64,000 nucleotides of DNA, from positions 1 through 64,000 of the forward strand of contig JAGVAD010000048.1 of the NCBI GenBank assembly GCA_020060465.1, in the 5' to 3' direction. The notes beneath the pieces were generated by a model. The model did not search any database. It had not been told where the DNA came from and was given only the letters and a program-made list of their open reading frames with translations. Both the position numbers and the translations under genes were made by a program. This document shows, piece by piece, positions 27,080 through 36,894 of the stretch. The DNA is from Anaerolineales bacterium (GTDB taxonomy: Bacteria > Chloroflexota > Anaerolineae > Anaerolineales > UBA4823). The number at the start of each line of letters is the position of its first letter. Within the stretch, counting starts at the first letter, position 1.

Positions 27080-27847
27080 ATGGATTCGTATCCGCGCTGT
27101 AATCTTCTCGGCGTTCAAGTCAGCGCCATAAACATGCAAGAGGCTTTGGAAATCATCCAGGGCTGGATCGAACGCGGTGAGCAGCAATATGTTTGCGTGG
27201 TGCCGGCGCATTCGATCATGGATGCTTACCATCAGCCAGAATTGCGTCCCCTTTTCAATGCTGCGGGTTTGTGTACGCCGGACGGAATGGGTGTAGTCTG
27301 GCTGCTCAAATGGTATGGGTATCCTCACGTCAGCCGGGTATATGGCCCCGACCTGATGTTGGCGGTCTGCGAGCGCTCATTGAGCAAAGGATGGTCGCAC
27401 TTTTTTTATGGCGGCGCGCCGGGAATTGCTGAACGGTTGGTCGAATGCCTGCAAGCCCGTTTACCGGGCTTGCAAGTAGCCGGGGTCTTTTGCCCTCCGT
27501 TTGGCGAACTCTCTGTTGCAGAGGAACGCCAGGTCGTAGAACAAATCAACGCCTCAGCGGCAGACATCGTTTGGGTAGGGATCAGTTCGCCCAAGCAAGA
27601 ACGCTGGATGGCGAAACACCGCCAATCGCTCCAAGCGCCGGTCCTGATCGGCGTAGGCGCGGCGTTTGACTTTCTCTCTGGCGCCAAGCCCCAGGCGCCG
27701 CGTTGGATGCAACGCAACGGTTTCGAATGGCTTTATCGTTTTATCCATGAGCCGCGCCGCTTGTGGCGCAGATATATTCAATATCCATTATTCATTATTT
27801 TGATTGCAGCGCAGCGTATGGGTATCCTTCGCTTTCCACAACCATGA
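27080..27847 (+). CDS. WecG/TagA/CpsF-family glycosyltransferase (GT26)
   Basis: 255 residues. Family signature: TPDGMGVVWLLKWYGYPHVS, RVYGPDLMLAVCERSL, HFFYGGAPGIAERL, VGISSPKQERWMAKHR and GVGAAFDFLSGAKPQAPRWM. GT26 enzymes add N-acetylmannosaminuronate, ManNAc or glucose to lipid-linked acceptors at the membrane surface. The basic, amphipathic C-terminus (RFIHEPRRLWRRYIQYPLF) is the usual membrane-association tail. Confidence 0.93.
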   Translation: MDSYPRCNLLGVQVSAINMQEALEIIQGWIERGEQQYVCVVPAHSIMDAYHQPELRPLFNAAGLCTPDGMGVVWLLKWYGYPHVSRVYGPDLMLAVCERSLSKGWSHFFYGGAPGIAERLVECLQARLPGLQVAGVFCPPFGELSVAEERQVVEQINASAADIVWVGISSPKQERWMAKHRQSLQAPVLIGVGAAFDFLSGAKPQAPRWMQRNGFEWLYRFIHEPRRLWRRYIQYPLFIILIAAQRMGILRFPQP

Positions 27848-27892
27848 GTAAGCGATTCTCTCGGTAAATTCTTAGTGTATCACCCTCACCTC

Positions 27893-27917
27893 TTCTCGTT
27901 CGAAGGCTTAACGAGAA
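27893..27917. promoter_or_regulatory. Inverted repeat before the sugar-1-phosphate transferase
   Basis: Perfect 8-bp arms TTCTCGTT / AACGAGAA around 9 bp, in the 137-bp gap between the WecG-type gene and the next. There is no T-run; it could be an operator or weak terminator. Confidence 0.4.
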
Positions 27918-27984
27918 CATCGGCAAGTAGCTCGAATATATTGGTAAAATTGGATCAGGGCTTTTACAAGAGAGGGATAAATAA

Positions 27985-29400
27985 ATGCTGCGTCGTTTTT
28001 CAGTAGATTTCGCCATCTTCTCCATGCTGGTGGATGCCGGGCTGGTGATGCTGGCGCTGCGCCTGGCGTCGCTGTTGCGCCCGCAGTTGAATGAAATCTT
28101 CCCTTTCACCCGCCCGGTCACCGGCGTCCCCCCTATCGAAGGGCTGCTCTACCCAACCTTCGCTCTGGTTTGGGTGGGGGTGCTGATCCTGTTCTCGGTT
28201 TACGATGGGCGGCGCAACATCCGCTTCGTCCACGAGTGGGGCAACCTGACGCTGGGTTCGCTGCTGGCCACGGTCACCCTGGCGGGCTTCCTTTACCTGA
28301 CCTTTCGAGAAATCTCACGCGCTATGTTCCTGTCCTTCGCCGCGCTGGCTTACGGCATGATGCTCGGCGCGCGCCTGCTCTACTGGCTGTATTTCAACCT
28401 GCGCACGCGCAACCGCGCCCAGGTTCGTCGCGTGCTGATCGTGGGCGCGGGCGTGGTGGGCAAGGAAATGGCAAACAATATCATAAAATACGGCAGCGTA
28501 GGGCTGAGCCTGGCAGGTTACCTGGACGACGACCCGCAGAAGCGGAAAGACCCCCTGGTGCGGGGCAACCTGCTGCAAGCGCGCCAGGTGATCCTCAACG
28601 AAGGCGTGGACGACGTGGTGCTGGCGCTGCCGCTGCGCGCCTATAACAAAGTCAATCAACTCAGCGCCGAGCTGCACGACCTGGCGGTGCGGGTGTGGGT
28701 GATCCCGGATTACTTCGCCCTGGCGCTGCATCAGGCGAAAATAGAAGAATTCGCCGGTATGCCCCTGATTGACCTGCGCGCCCCGGCGCTGGATGAATAC
28801 CAGCGCATGGTCAAACGCGCTTTTGATATATCCGTATGCCTGCTGCTCATGCCGCTGGCTCTGCCCCTGATGGCGCTGATCGCCCTGGCTGTCAAACTGG
28901 ACAGCCCCGGCCCAGCCATCTTCCGTCAGCAGCGGGTGGGCGAGAATGGGCGACTGTTCTGGATGCTCAAATTCCGCAGCATGTTGCCAAACGCCGAGCA
29001 AATGCGACAGGTCATCGAAAAGATGGGCCCAGACGGGCGCATCCACCAGGATAAACGCAAGCCTGACCCACGTGTGACGCGGGTGGGGCGTATTTTGCGC
29101 CGCTCCAGCCTGGACGAACTGCCGCAATTGTTCAACGTGTTGCGCGGCGAGATGAGCCTGGTTGGCCCCCGCCCCGAAATGCCGCACCTGGTGGATCAAT
29201 ACGAAACCTGGCAGCGGAAGCGTTTTGCCGTCCCACAAGGTATCACCGGCTGGTGGCAGATCAACGGTCGCAGCGATAAACCGATGCACGAACACACCGA
29301 AGATGATCTATACTACCTGCAACATTACTCCCTGTGGCTGGATATTGTCATCCTGATCAAAACCCTGTGGGCCGTTCTGAACCGCAAAGGGGCGTATTGA
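27985..29400 (+). CDS. Polyprenyl-phosphate hexose-1-phosphate transferase (WbaP/WcaJ type)
   Basis: 471 residues. Four N-terminal TM helices, a CoA-binding-like Rossmann domain (VLIVGAGVVGKEMANNI, GYLDDDPQKRK), then a fifth hydrophobic segment and the bacterial sugar transferase domain: KRAFDISVCLLLMPLALPLM, FRQQRVGENG, MLKFRSM, VGPRPEMPHLV and GITGWWQINGRSDKPM. It starts repeat-unit synthesis by moving hexose-1-phosphate from an NDP-sugar to undecaprenyl phosphate. RBS GAGAGGGA precedes the ATG. Confidence 0.94.
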   Translation: MLRRFSVDFAIFSMLVDAGLVMLALRLASLLRPQLNEIFPFTRPVTGVPPIEGLLYPTFALVWVGVLILFSVYDGRRNIRFVHEWGNLTLGSLLATVTLAGFLYLTFREISRAMFLSFAALAYGMMLGARLLYWLYFNLRTRNRAQVRRVLIVGAGVVGKEMANNIIKYGSVGLSLAGYLDDDPQKRKDPLVRGNLLQARQVILNEGVDDVVLALPLRAYNKVNQLSAELHDLAVRVWVIPDYFALALHQAKIEEFAGMPLIDLRAPALDEYQRMVKRAFDISVCLLLMPLALPLMALIALAVKLDSPGPAIFRQQRVGENGRLFWMLKFRSMLPNAEQMRQVIEKMGPDGRIHQDKRKPDPRVTRVGRILRRSSLDELPQLFNVLRGEMSLVGPRPEMPHLVDQYETWQRKRFAVPQGITGWWQINGRSDKPMHEHTEDDLYYLQHYSLWLDIVILIKTLWAVLNRKGAY

Positions 29401-29413
29401 ACTGGATGCTACG

Positions 29414-31279
29414 ATGAACAGCAAACAGATAGCATGGACGACCTTCAGCGTAGCTTTTTTGCTTGGATTGGTTTATGTATTTCTGATCCCGCCCTGGCAG
29501 CACCACGATGAACCGGGCAACTTCGAATACGCCTGGCTGATCGCCAATTCCGAGCGCTGGCCGCAGCCCAAACAGTATGACCCATCCATGCGCCGCGACC
29601 TTGCCGCCTCGATGTATGAGCACGGCTTCTTTCGCGACCTGGATGGGTATTCATATCTCCTGTCAACCTACGAGCCGGTCTGGATCGGCATCTCTCAGAT
29701 TGATGGGCTACCCATCTACTTCTACCTGGCATCCCTGCCCCTGCGACTGGTGCGCGGCGCGGACATCGCCTTTCAAATGTATCTCTGTCGCCTGGTCTCC
29801 TGGCTGCTCTATCTGATGACGGTTGGGTTTGCGCTGGCAGCTTCGCAAGAACTGTTCAACGATCGCTTGCTGACCTGGCTGCCGCCGCTGCTGATGGCCG
29901 CGCTGCCCGGCTTCGTGAATTATATGACCGCCGTCAACGACGATGTGGGAGCGACGGCTTTTGCAACCCTCTTTATCTGGATGAGCATCCGCGCCATACG
30001 CCGCGGGCTTACGGTTTTCACCCTCATCGGTCTCATCGGGAGCGCGACGCTATGCTACTACACCAAGCGCACCGCTTGGGTGGTATTGCCGTTTGCGCCA
30101 TTGATCGTGCTGCTGGCATTGTTCCGCGGCCATCGAAAATGGATCTGGCTCGGCGTGGCAGGGCTGGCGGCGCTGTCGGTTGGCTTCTCTTTTTCCTGGT
30201 CTCAATCCACGCCGGCTTATTATTACGCCGTCTTCAACCGGTCGCTGCCGGAAAGGATCGCCCATGAAAAAGCGCCTGCCGGCGAAGCGGTCATCCGCTA
30301 CCGCATCGGCGTCGGCAACGTCTATCAAACGCTGGATGCAGCCGATGCGGCGCGTTTGTCCGGTGAAACCGTCACCCTGGGGTTCTGGGCCTGGGCAGAC
30401 CAGCCGACGACAATTTCCGCACTCCAGTTACAGGTGAACGGCGAGGATATTTTGAAGGGAGAGGCAATCTCTCTGACGCAGCAACCCACATTTTATGCAT
30501 ACCGGGGTCGAATAAAGTCAGATGCTCAAAAGGTCGTCCTGATGGTCGCCACCGGCTGGCGGGAGATGGAGAATGCCTTCTATCTGGATTGTCTCGTCCT
30601 GGAGACAGGCGAATTGAGCGCGGCGCCCGCTCCGCTTCCGCAGGATGCAGATTGTCACCGCGTCCAATGGGGAAACTCTCTCATTGAAAACCCTGTAAAA
30701 AACGCCTCCGGCGAACGCGGCTGGCTCATGCTCAAACCAATGGCTGCACAATTTATGGATCAAGCCTTCCAGTTTTCCGTAGCCAACCTGTGGGCGGTCT
30801 TTGACCTGCAAGCCACGGGCGGCTACTTCAATACGACCGTTTCCCATCTGTTCCGCACGTTCTGGGGCGTATTCGGCTTCAGCCGGGGGATGCCGCTGTT
30901 GGGCAACAAGCCCTATCGCCCCTTTATCGCGCTGACGGTGTTAGCGGTGCTGGGCATCTTGATTGCTTTATGGAAGGATCGCCGTAACATGCAAGAGTCG
31001 CTGGTATTATTGTTGGGAGGAATGACCCTGGCAGCTTTGATTATGACACTCTTTCGCGGCGCAGGAAACTGGTATAACTACATTTTCACCCCAACCGCGC
31101 GTTACTTTTTGCCGATGACCCTGCCTGTGGCGTTTTTTTTATCTGTCGGCTGGGTGTATGCGCTGCGATTCGCCACGGTCAACCGTGTGAATAACAAAAT
31201 CCTGGCAGGCTTTTTCTCGCTATTGCTTTTGGGTTTGAATCTATGGGCATATTTTTCGATTATGAGTTATCATCTTTGA
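29414..31279 (+). CDS. DUF2142-like polytopic membrane protein (putative GT-C glycosyltransferase)
   Basis: 621 residues. PPWQHHDEPGNFEYAWLIAN after the first TM is the acidic HDEP loop of DUF2142/GT39-like GT-C proteins; it is followed by about ten more helices with a large soluble insertion (about residues 275-480, beta-rich, YQTLDAADAARLSGETVTLG). Probably glycosylates an extracytoplasmic acceptor using a lipid-linked sugar. It starts 13 bases after the sugar transferase and overlaps the open frame of the next gene. Confidence 0.75.
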   Translation: MNSKQIAWTTFSVAFLLGLVYVFLIPPWQHHDEPGNFEYAWLIANSERWPQPKQYDPSMRRDLAASMYEHGFFRDLDGYSYLLSTYEPVWIGISQIDGLPIYFYLASLPLRLVRGADIAFQMYLCRLVSWLLYLMTVGFALAASQELFNDRLLTWLPPLLMAALPGFVNYMTAVNDDVGATAFATLFIWMSIRAIRRGLTVFTLIGLIGSATLCYYTKRTAWVVLPFAPLIVLLALFRGHRKWIWLGVAGLAALSVGFSFSWSQSTPAYYYAVFNRSLPERIAHEKAPAGEAVIRYRIGVGNVYQTLDAADAARLSGETVTLGFWAWADQPTTISALQLQVNGEDILKGEAISLTQQPTFYAYRGRIKSDAQKVVLMVATGWREMENAFYLDCLVLETGELSAAPAPLPQDADCHRVQWGNSLIENPVKNASGERGWLMLKPMAAQFMDQAFQFSVANLWAVFDLQATGGYFNTTVSHLFRTFWGVFGFSRGMPLLGNKPYRPFIALTVLAVLGILIALWKDRRNMQESLVLLLGGMTLAALIMTLFRGAGNWYNYIFTPTARYFLPMTLPVAFFLSVGWVYALRFATVNRVNNKILAGFFSLLLLGLNLWAYFSIMSYHL

Positions 31280-31296
31280 TCTGGAGAACTTGCGTA

Positions 31297-32778
31297 ATGA
31301 AGTCGCTTGCACTAAAAATCATCCTGTTCATTTCAAGTCTGGCATTGGCGCCTGGTTGGGGGACATTCATGAAAGCCGGGGCTGCTTCACAGCTTCCCTC
31401 TACTTTAATTCATAACAGCATCCAATATGAGGGGCCAGATGGCGACACGAGCGATGAAACCCTGACCGGGTTCACCATTTATCTTCCGCTGATCACCAAA
31501 AACAGTCACTACATTCCAATCTTTGGCATCGAAGCCCGCAGCCGACTGGACAAGGCGGCAGAGGCGGGCAACGCCTGGCTGCGCATTAACCTGCAATTGC
31601 GCTGGGCGGATATTCAACCCGTCCAAAACGGCGCGTATGATTGGACGAAAGCCGCCGCAGTCGAGGCGGCGATCCTTGAAGCGAATCAGCACAACCTGAC
31701 CCCCATCCTGGTGGTTCACGCCGTCCCTGTTTGGGCGCGCAAATACGCCGATAAAGCCTGCGGCCCAATCAAATCCGATGCGCTCAATGCCTTTGCCGAA
31801 TTTATGCGCCAGGCAACACAGCGCTACAGCCCATCGCCTTACAACGTGAAGTATTACCAGATTTGGAATGAACCGGATGCGCCCGTTAATCCGAGCAACG
31901 GCGACAGCCAGTTTGGTTGCTGGGGTGAAGTCAGTTACCTTTATGATCCCTACTTTGGCGGTGAATACTACGGAGAAATGCTCAGTCGGGTCTATCCGGC
32001 GATCAAGTCTGCTAACCCCAACGCGCAGGTGATGTTGGGCGGCTTGCTCTTAGATTGTGACCCAACCAACATAGGCCCCGGCTACTGCGCCGATCTACAA
32101 CAGGCTCGTCAGTGGAATTTCTTCGAGGGGGTGGTCAAGCGCGCAGCAAATTACTTCGACATCGCAGCTTTTCACGGCTATGTCTACTATCAGGCGGGGA
32201 AGAACCCCGTTTGGAGCGAAAAAAGCACCCTGAAATGGTTTGCCAATGGCGGAGTAGTGGACGGCAAGATCAAATACCTCCAGGGCGTCATGGCGCGTTA
32301 TGGCGTGAATAAACCAATCGTACTCACCGAAGGAGCAATCTTGTACGGAGACGCCACACCTTCTCCTCAATACGAAGCTCACAAGGCCGATTATATTGTC
32401 TGGCTGTTTGCCAACACCTGGGCACAGGGATTGAAAGGGACGATGTGGTATTCTATGGAAGGCTGGCGTGGTTCGGGAATGTTTGACAGCCTGGGTCAAC
32501 CAACCCCGGCGTTCCTGGCTTTGAAAAATATGACCACATTACTCAGCCCGGCAGAATACCTCGCCAGGGAAAACGCATCCGGCTACACGAAGTTTGTCTA
32601 TCGAACAGCGGACAAGAATATCTGGCTACTCGTCCCAACCGGCGAGTTCTATGGCGTTACAAACACCATCGCCAAACCAACATCTTTCGATAAGGCGCTG
32701 GATTTGTTCGGAAACGAGGTCAGCTTCGCAGGAGATATACAATTCACGCGGCCCATATATGTCATCTTGAATCGTTAG
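31297..32778 (+). CDS. Secreted clan GH-A glycoside hydrolase (GH39/GH5-like)
   Basis: 493 residues from the ATG at 31297. A signal peptide-like N-terminus (ALKIILFISSLALAPGWGTF) is followed by a short linker with FTIYLPLITKN, then a TIM-barrel: WLRINLQLRWADIQP, YYQIWNEPDAPVNP (acid/base Glu) and KPIVLTEGAIL (probable nucleophile Glu). It would cut or trim the polysaccharide made by this locus. The YLPL motif also ends the delta-60 protein at 47502. A stem-loop follows the stop. Confidence 0.82.
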   Translation: MKSLALKIILFISSLALAPGWGTFMKAGAASQLPSTLIHNSIQYEGPDGDTSDETLTGFTIYLPLITKNSHYIPIFGIEARSRLDKAAEAGNAWLRINLQLRWADIQPVQNGAYDWTKAAAVEAAILEANQHNLTPILVVHAVPVWARKYADKACGPIKSDALNAFAEFMRQATQRYSPSPYNVKYYQIWNEPDAPVNPSNGDSQFGCWGEVSYLYDPYFGGEYYGEMLSRVYPAIKSANPNAQVMLGGLLLDCDPTNIGPGYCADLQQARQWNFFEGVVKRAANYFDIAAFHGYVYYQAGKNPVWSEKSTLKWFANGGVVDGKIKYLQGVMARYGVNKPIVLTEGAILYGDATPSPQYEAHKADYIVWLFANTWAQGLKGTMWYSMEGWRGSGMFDSLGQPTPAFLALKNMTTLLSPAEYLARENASGYTKFVYRTADKNIWLLVPTGEFYGVTNTIAKPTSFDKALDLFGNEVSFAGDIQFTRPIYVILNR

Positions 32779-32798
32779 CTGCCGCCTATCCAAGCCAG

Positions 32799-32828
32799 GT
32801 GCGAGACGCTTTTCGAAGCGCCTCGCAC
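32799..32828 (+). terminator. Stem-loop ending the exopolysaccharide locus
   Basis: GTGCGAGACGCTT / AAGCGCCTCGCAC (12 of 13 paired) around a TTCG tetraloop, 21 bases after the glycoside hydrolase stop. No T-run. Confidence 0.6.
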
Positions 32829-32903
32829 TTGCGCACACCTCCACAGATTTGATAATTGTAGTATAAATTAGCAACTTTGATCCTTGCACGAGGAGGATTT
32901 GCT

Positions 32904-34067
32904 TTGAATTTCATTTATCTATCCCCACATTTTCCGCCCAATTACTACCAATTTTGCGTCAACCTGCAACATCTGGGCGTGACAGTCCTCGGCCTGGCGG
33001 ACGAGCCTTACGACCTGCTCAATCCGGCGCTCAAAGCCGCTTTGACTGAATATTACAAAGTGAGTAATATGCACAATTACGATGAAATGCTACGCGGCGT
33101 GGGCTATTTCACTCATCGCTACGGAAAGATTGACCGCATGGATTCGATGAATGAATACTGGCTGGAAACAGAGGCGCAATTACGCACCGATTTCAATATC
33201 CCCGGCTTGAAGATCGGAGACATGCCGCGCATCAAGCGCAAGTCCTTGATGAAGCAGACTTTCATCAAAGCTGGCGTTGCAGTAGCGCGGGGCAAAGTGG
33301 TGCATACGCTGGCTGAAGCGCGCCGCCTGGCAAAAGATCTGGGCTATCCTCTGGTTGCAAAACCGGATATCGGGGTTGGCGCGGCAAAGACTTATAAAAT
33401 CCACAACCCGCAGGAGCTGGAACAATTTTTTGAACAGAAGCCGCCAGTTGATTACATTATGGAAGAATTCATTCAAGGAACGATCTGCTCTTTCGATGGG
33501 CTCACCGACCGCGATGGCAAAGCGGTCTTTTACACCGCCCATCAATACAGCCAGGGCATCATGGAAACCGTGAACAATGACCAACTGGTCTATTATTACT
33601 CCTTGCGCGATATTCCCGCCGATCTGGAAGAAGCTGGCTTTAAAGCCCTGCGCGCCTTCGATGTGCGGGAACGCTTCTTCCACTTCGAATTCTTCCGAAC
33701 CGTCGAGGACAATCGCATCATCGCGCTGGAAGTCAATATGCGACCGCCAGGCGGCATGACGACCGACATGTTCAACTTTGCCAATGATATAGACGTGTAT
33801 CGCGAATGGGCAAATATCATCGTTTATAACCGCTTTACCGCAGACTATAACCGTAAATATCACTGCGCCTACATTGGCCGGAAGTTCAATCGTTCTTACG
33901 CCCACACCCACGAGCAAATCCTCGGCGCTTTTGGACAGAAAATCGTCCATTATGAACCGATCAGCGGCGTGTTTAGCGCCGCTCTGGGCGACTTCGGCTA
34001 CCTGGCTCGATCTCCAGATCTGGAGGAAATTTATGCTATGGCCGCCTATATCCATGAGCTTGCTTGA
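32904..34067 (+). CDS. ATP-grasp ligase
   Basis: 387 residues from a TTG with AGGAGG seven bases upstream. ATP-grasp order: N-terminal LNFIYLSPHFPPNYYQFCVN (pre-ATP-grasp), PLVAKPDIGVGAAKTYKI (nucleotide lysine and glycine loop), YIMEEFIQGTICSFDGL, then the metal-binding acidic stretch IIALEVNMRPPGGMTTDM. Such enzymes activate a carboxylate as acyl-phosphate and couple it to an amine or thiol. Substrates are unknown. It leads a six-gene operon and is followed by an esterase 44 bases on. Confidence 0.85.
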   Translation: MNFIYLSPHFPPNYYQFCVNLQHLGVTVLGLADEPYDLLNPALKAALTEYYKVSNMHNYDEMLRGVGYFTHRYGKIDRMDSMNEYWLETEAQLRTDFNIPGLKIGDMPRIKRKSLMKQTFIKAGVAVARGKVVHTLAEARRLAKDLGYPLVAKPDIGVGAAKTYKIHNPQELEQFFEQKPPVDYIMEEFIQGTICSFDGLTDRDGKAVFYTAHQYSQGIMETVNNDQLVYYYSLRDIPADLEEAGFKALRAFDVRERFFHFEFFRTVEDNRIIALEVNMRPPGGMTTDMFNFANDIDVYREWANIIVYNRFTADYNRKYHCAYIGRKFNRSYAHTHEQILGAFGQKIVHYEPISGVFSAALGDFGYLARSPDLEEIYAMAAYIHELA

Positions 34068-34111
34068 AACCCCTTCTATTTCATTGACACGATTAGCCTG
34101 GAGGCAGCTCA

Positions 34112-34849
34112 ATGCACATTGAATACCATCATTGGTGGAGCCCCCATCTGAGCCAGGAAATGGAGTTGAAAGTGTACGGACACTATGGTAAACCAGTTCT
34201 GGTTTTTCCAGCTCAGGGCGGGCGCTTCTTTGATTACGAAAATTTCGGCATGGTAGATGCAGTCAGCCCGTTTATTGAGAGCGGCAGGATTAAGCTGTTC
34301 ACCGTTGACAGCGTAGATGGTCAATCCTGGGCAAACTGGCAAGCTCACCCTGCTGAGCGGGCGCGGCGGCATGAAGACTACGACCACTATATTGTCCATG
34401 AAGTCGCTCCGTTTATCCGCAGCCAATGCGGAGATACGAACCAAAAAATCCTCACCACCGGTTGCAGCATGGGCGCTTACCATGCGGTCAATTTTTTCTT
34501 TCGTCATCCAGACGTTTTTGATGCCGTCATCGCCCTGAGCGGGTTATATCAATTGAGCATGTTTGTCGGCGATTATATGGATGATAACATCTACTTCAAC
34601 ACACCGCTGGCGTATCTGCCGAACTTACATGACTCGTGGTATATTGAACAATATCGGCATAGCAAAATCGTGGTCTGTTGCGGGCAAGGAGCCTGGGAAG
34701 ACGCCATGCTGGCTGACACCTATGCTTTGAAGCGAGTATTAGAAGAAAAACAAATACCCGCCTGGGTTGACATCTGGGGCAATGACGTAAATCACGATTG
34801 GCCCTGGTGGCAAAAAATGGCGCCTTATTTTTTAGATCATCTGGTTTAG
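34112..34849 (+). CDS. Esterase-like alpha/beta hydrolase
   Basis: 245 residues of the putative-esterase (PF00756-like) type. [20 protein letters not shown] forms the oxyanion region, [20 protein letters not shown] holds the nucleophile Ser, and the C-terminal [17 protein letters not shown] supplies the catalytic His, with an upstream Asp/Glu. The protein lacks a signal peptide, so it is cytosolic. Its position between the ATP-grasp ligase and prephenate dehydratase suggests a shared pathway; the substrate is unknown. RBS GGAGGCAGC precedes the ATG. Confidence 0.88.
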   Translation: MHIEYHHWWSPHLSQEMELKVYGHYGKPVLVFPAQGGRFFDYENFGMVDAVSPFIESGRIKLFTVDSVDGQSWANWQAHPAERARRHEDYDHYIVHEVAPFIRSQCGDTNQKILTTGCSMGAYHAVNFFFRHPDVFDAVIALSGLYQLSMFVGDYMDDNIYFNTPLAYLPNLHDSWYIEQYRHSKIVVCCGQGAWEDAMLADTYALKRVLEEKQIPAWVDIWGNDVNHDWPWWQKMAPYFLDHLV

Positions 34850-34854
34850 GCAAA

Positions 34855-35700
34855 ATGAATCCACTCTTGATCGCTTTCCAGGGCGAGGCCGGCGCCTATT
34901 CCGAGCTGGCAGCTCTGGAGTACTTTCCAGAACCTGTGCAGACGCTTCCATGCCGCTCGTTCGATGAGGTTTTTGAGCGCGTTCTCCACCAGGAATGTTC
35001 TCACGGCATTATCCCCATAGAAAACTCATTGGCTGGCAGCATCCACCGGAACTATGATTTGATGTTGCATCACGAACTCCATATCGTTGGAGAATATTAT
35101 CTACGAGTCAATCATTGTTTGCTGGCGCTGCCTGGGGTAAAACTCGAAGATGTGCGCATCGTTCACTCCCATCCGCAGGCGCTAGCACAGTGCGAGCAGA
35201 ATTTAAACCGACTGGGAGTGGAAATTGCATCGGAGTATGATACAGCAGGAAGCGCCCGATTGTTGCGCGACCGCGCAGACCGCCGTGCCGCCGCTCTGGC
35301 TTCCCGCCGCGCGGCTGAGGTGTACGGTTTACAAATTCTGGTGGATGCTATGGAGGATAATCGTCAAAACTTTACCCGCTTCCTGGCGCTGTCTCGCACG
35401 CCATTTTCTCGACAGACCTCAGACGAAAGAGAGTTCAAAACATCCATCGTCTTTAGTTTAGATAATAAACCCGGAGCGTTATTTAAAGCGTTGGGCGTCT
35501 TTGCTTTACGTGATATTGACCTGACCAAGATCGAATCACGCCCTATCCCCGGCAGTCCATGGGACTACATGTTTTATATTGACTTCGCTGGTTATATCGC
35601 TGAAACCAACTCCCGACGGGCGTTGGACAACTTGCAGGAAATTACCACGTTCTTTCGCGTATTAGGCTCTTATCCACGGCATCGGATGAAATTTGAGTGA
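34855..35700 (+). CDS. pheA: Prephenate dehydratase
   Basis: 281 residues from the ATG five bases after the esterase stop. Converts prephenate to phenylpyruvate in phenylalanine synthesis. The catalytic domain (about 1-185) has [27 protein letters not shown] and the NFTRF active-site motif; the ACT regulatory domain (about 195-281) has [20 protein letters not shown] and the ESRP motif that binds phenylalanine for feedback inhibition. No chorismate mutase is fused. It overlaps neither neighbour and lies three bases from the cysteine desulfurase gene. Confidence 0.95.
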   Translation: MNPLLIAFQGEAGAYSELAALEYFPEPVQTLPCRSFDEVFERVLHQECSHGIIPIENSLAGSIHRNYDLMLHHELHIVGEYYLRVNHCLLALPGVKLEDVRIVHSHPQALAQCEQNLNRLGVEIASEYDTAGSARLLRDRADRRAAALASRRAAEVYGLQILVDAMEDNRQNFTRFLALSRTPFSRQTSDEREFKTSIVFSLDNKPGALFKALGVFALRDIDLTKIESRPIPGSPWDYMFYIDFAGYIAETNSRRALDNLQEITTFFRVLGSYPRHRMKFE

Positions 35701-35703
35701 AAG

Positions 35704-36867
35704 ATGAACGAGCAGAACATTTATCTGGATTACGCGGCGACAACCCCGGTTGACCCGCGCGTATTGGAAGCAATGTTGCCATATTTTTCAGAACATTTTG
35801 GCAACCCATCTTCGGTGCATCGTTACGGACAACAAGCAGAAGCCGCTCTGGAAGAAGCGCGCGAACTGGTTGCGCAAGGGTTGAACTGCCTCCCCCGCGA
35901 GGTGATTTTTACTTCTTGCGGCTCTGAAAGTGATAACCTGGCGTTGCGAGGGGCTGCCTTTGCCGCCCGGCGAGATCGAAACGCGGATCACCTGTTGATC
36001 AGCCCGGTAGAACATCACGCGGTATCACGCACCGCGCAACAACTGGCGCGTCTGCATGGGTTCGAGGTGGAGTATCTGCCCGTAGATGAATTCGGCCAGG
36101 TGCGCCCCGAGGATGTCGAAGCAAGGATCAGACCAACGACTGCTGTGGTTTCGGTCATGTATGCAAATAACGAAATCGGGACGATCAATCCCATCGCAGA
36201 AATCGGCGCCGTCTGCCGCGCGCGGGGCATTCCCTTTCACACAGACGCGGTTCAAGCAGCCGCCTATTTGCCGGTAGATGTCCATACACTCCATGTGGAC
36301 CTGTTGGCGTTAGGGGGACATAAATTTTATGGACCAAAAGGCGTCGGTGCATTGTATATCCGTCAGGGCACACCCATCCTGCCAGTTCTTACTGGAGGTA
36401 GTCAGGAATTTGGGCTACGCAGCGGCACCCACAATATCCCTTATATTGTCGGCTTCGCGCAGGCGTTCCACCTGGCTCAGGTTGAACGCCAGCAACGCAC
36501 ACAACATGTCAAACCGTTGCGGGATGTGATCATTGGGCGCGTCCTCGAAGAAACGCCAGACTCGCGCTTGACCGGCAGCATGGATAGGCGACTGCCCAAC
36601 CACGCGAGCTTCGTCTTTCGCGGCGTGGATGGGAACGCGCTATTGGCAATGCTGGATGCGGCCGGCTTTGCCTGTTCATCCGGCTCGGCCTGTAAAACTG
36701 GCGATCCCGAACCGTCGGAGGTGCTGACCGCCCTGGGGTTATCGCGGGAATGGGCGCTGGGATCGCTGCGCGTCACTCTGGGGAATCGAACTACCGCCGA
36801 GGATGTGGAAGCCTTCTTGCAAACGCTTCCGACCCTGGTTCAGCGCGCGCGTCAGCTTTCCGCATAA
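35704..36867 (+). CDS. iscS: Cysteine desulfurase (IscS/NifS family)
   Basis: 387 residues. PLP enzyme that takes sulfur from cysteine as a persulfide. LDYAATTPVDPRVLEAMLPY, FGNPSSVH, SPVEHHAV (PLP-stacking His), HTDAVQAAAYL (Asp), LGGHKFYGPKGVGALY (PLP Lys) and the mobile-loop Cys in ACSSGSACKTGDPEPS are all present. The next gene is mnmA, so supply of sulfur for tRNA 2-thiouridine is the likely role; no IscU or other Fe-S scaffold is adjacent. Confidence 0.94.
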   Translation: MNEQNIYLDYAATTPVDPRVLEAMLPYFSEHFGNPSSVHRYGQQAEAALEEARELVAQGLNCLPREVIFTSCGSESDNLALRGAAFAARRDRNADHLLISPVEHHAVSRTAQQLARLHGFEVEYLPVDEFGQVRPEDVEARIRPTTAVVSVMYANNEIGTINPIAEIGAVCRARGIPFHTDAVQAAAYLPVDVHTLHVDLLALGGHKFYGPKGVGALYIRQGTPILPVLTGGSQEFGLRSGTHNIPYIVGFAQAFHLAQVERQQRTQHVKPLRDVIIGRVLEETPDSRLTGSMDRRLPNHASFVFRGVDGNALLAMLDAAGFACSSGSACKTGDPEPSEVLTALGLSREWALGSLRVTLGNRTTAEDVEAFLQTLPTLVQRARQLSA

Positions 36868-36894
36868 AACATCTTTCGTGATGCGAGTCTTCGA

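Noticed and set aside
28315-29295. 326-codon minus-strand frame over the sugar transferase
   Set aside because: His/Gln-rich shadow of a clear plus-strand gene.
13591-32778. Transposase or integrase as cause of the rearrangements
   Set aside because: No transposase, integrase or terminal inverted repeats were found near 15901, 18050 or 23073.
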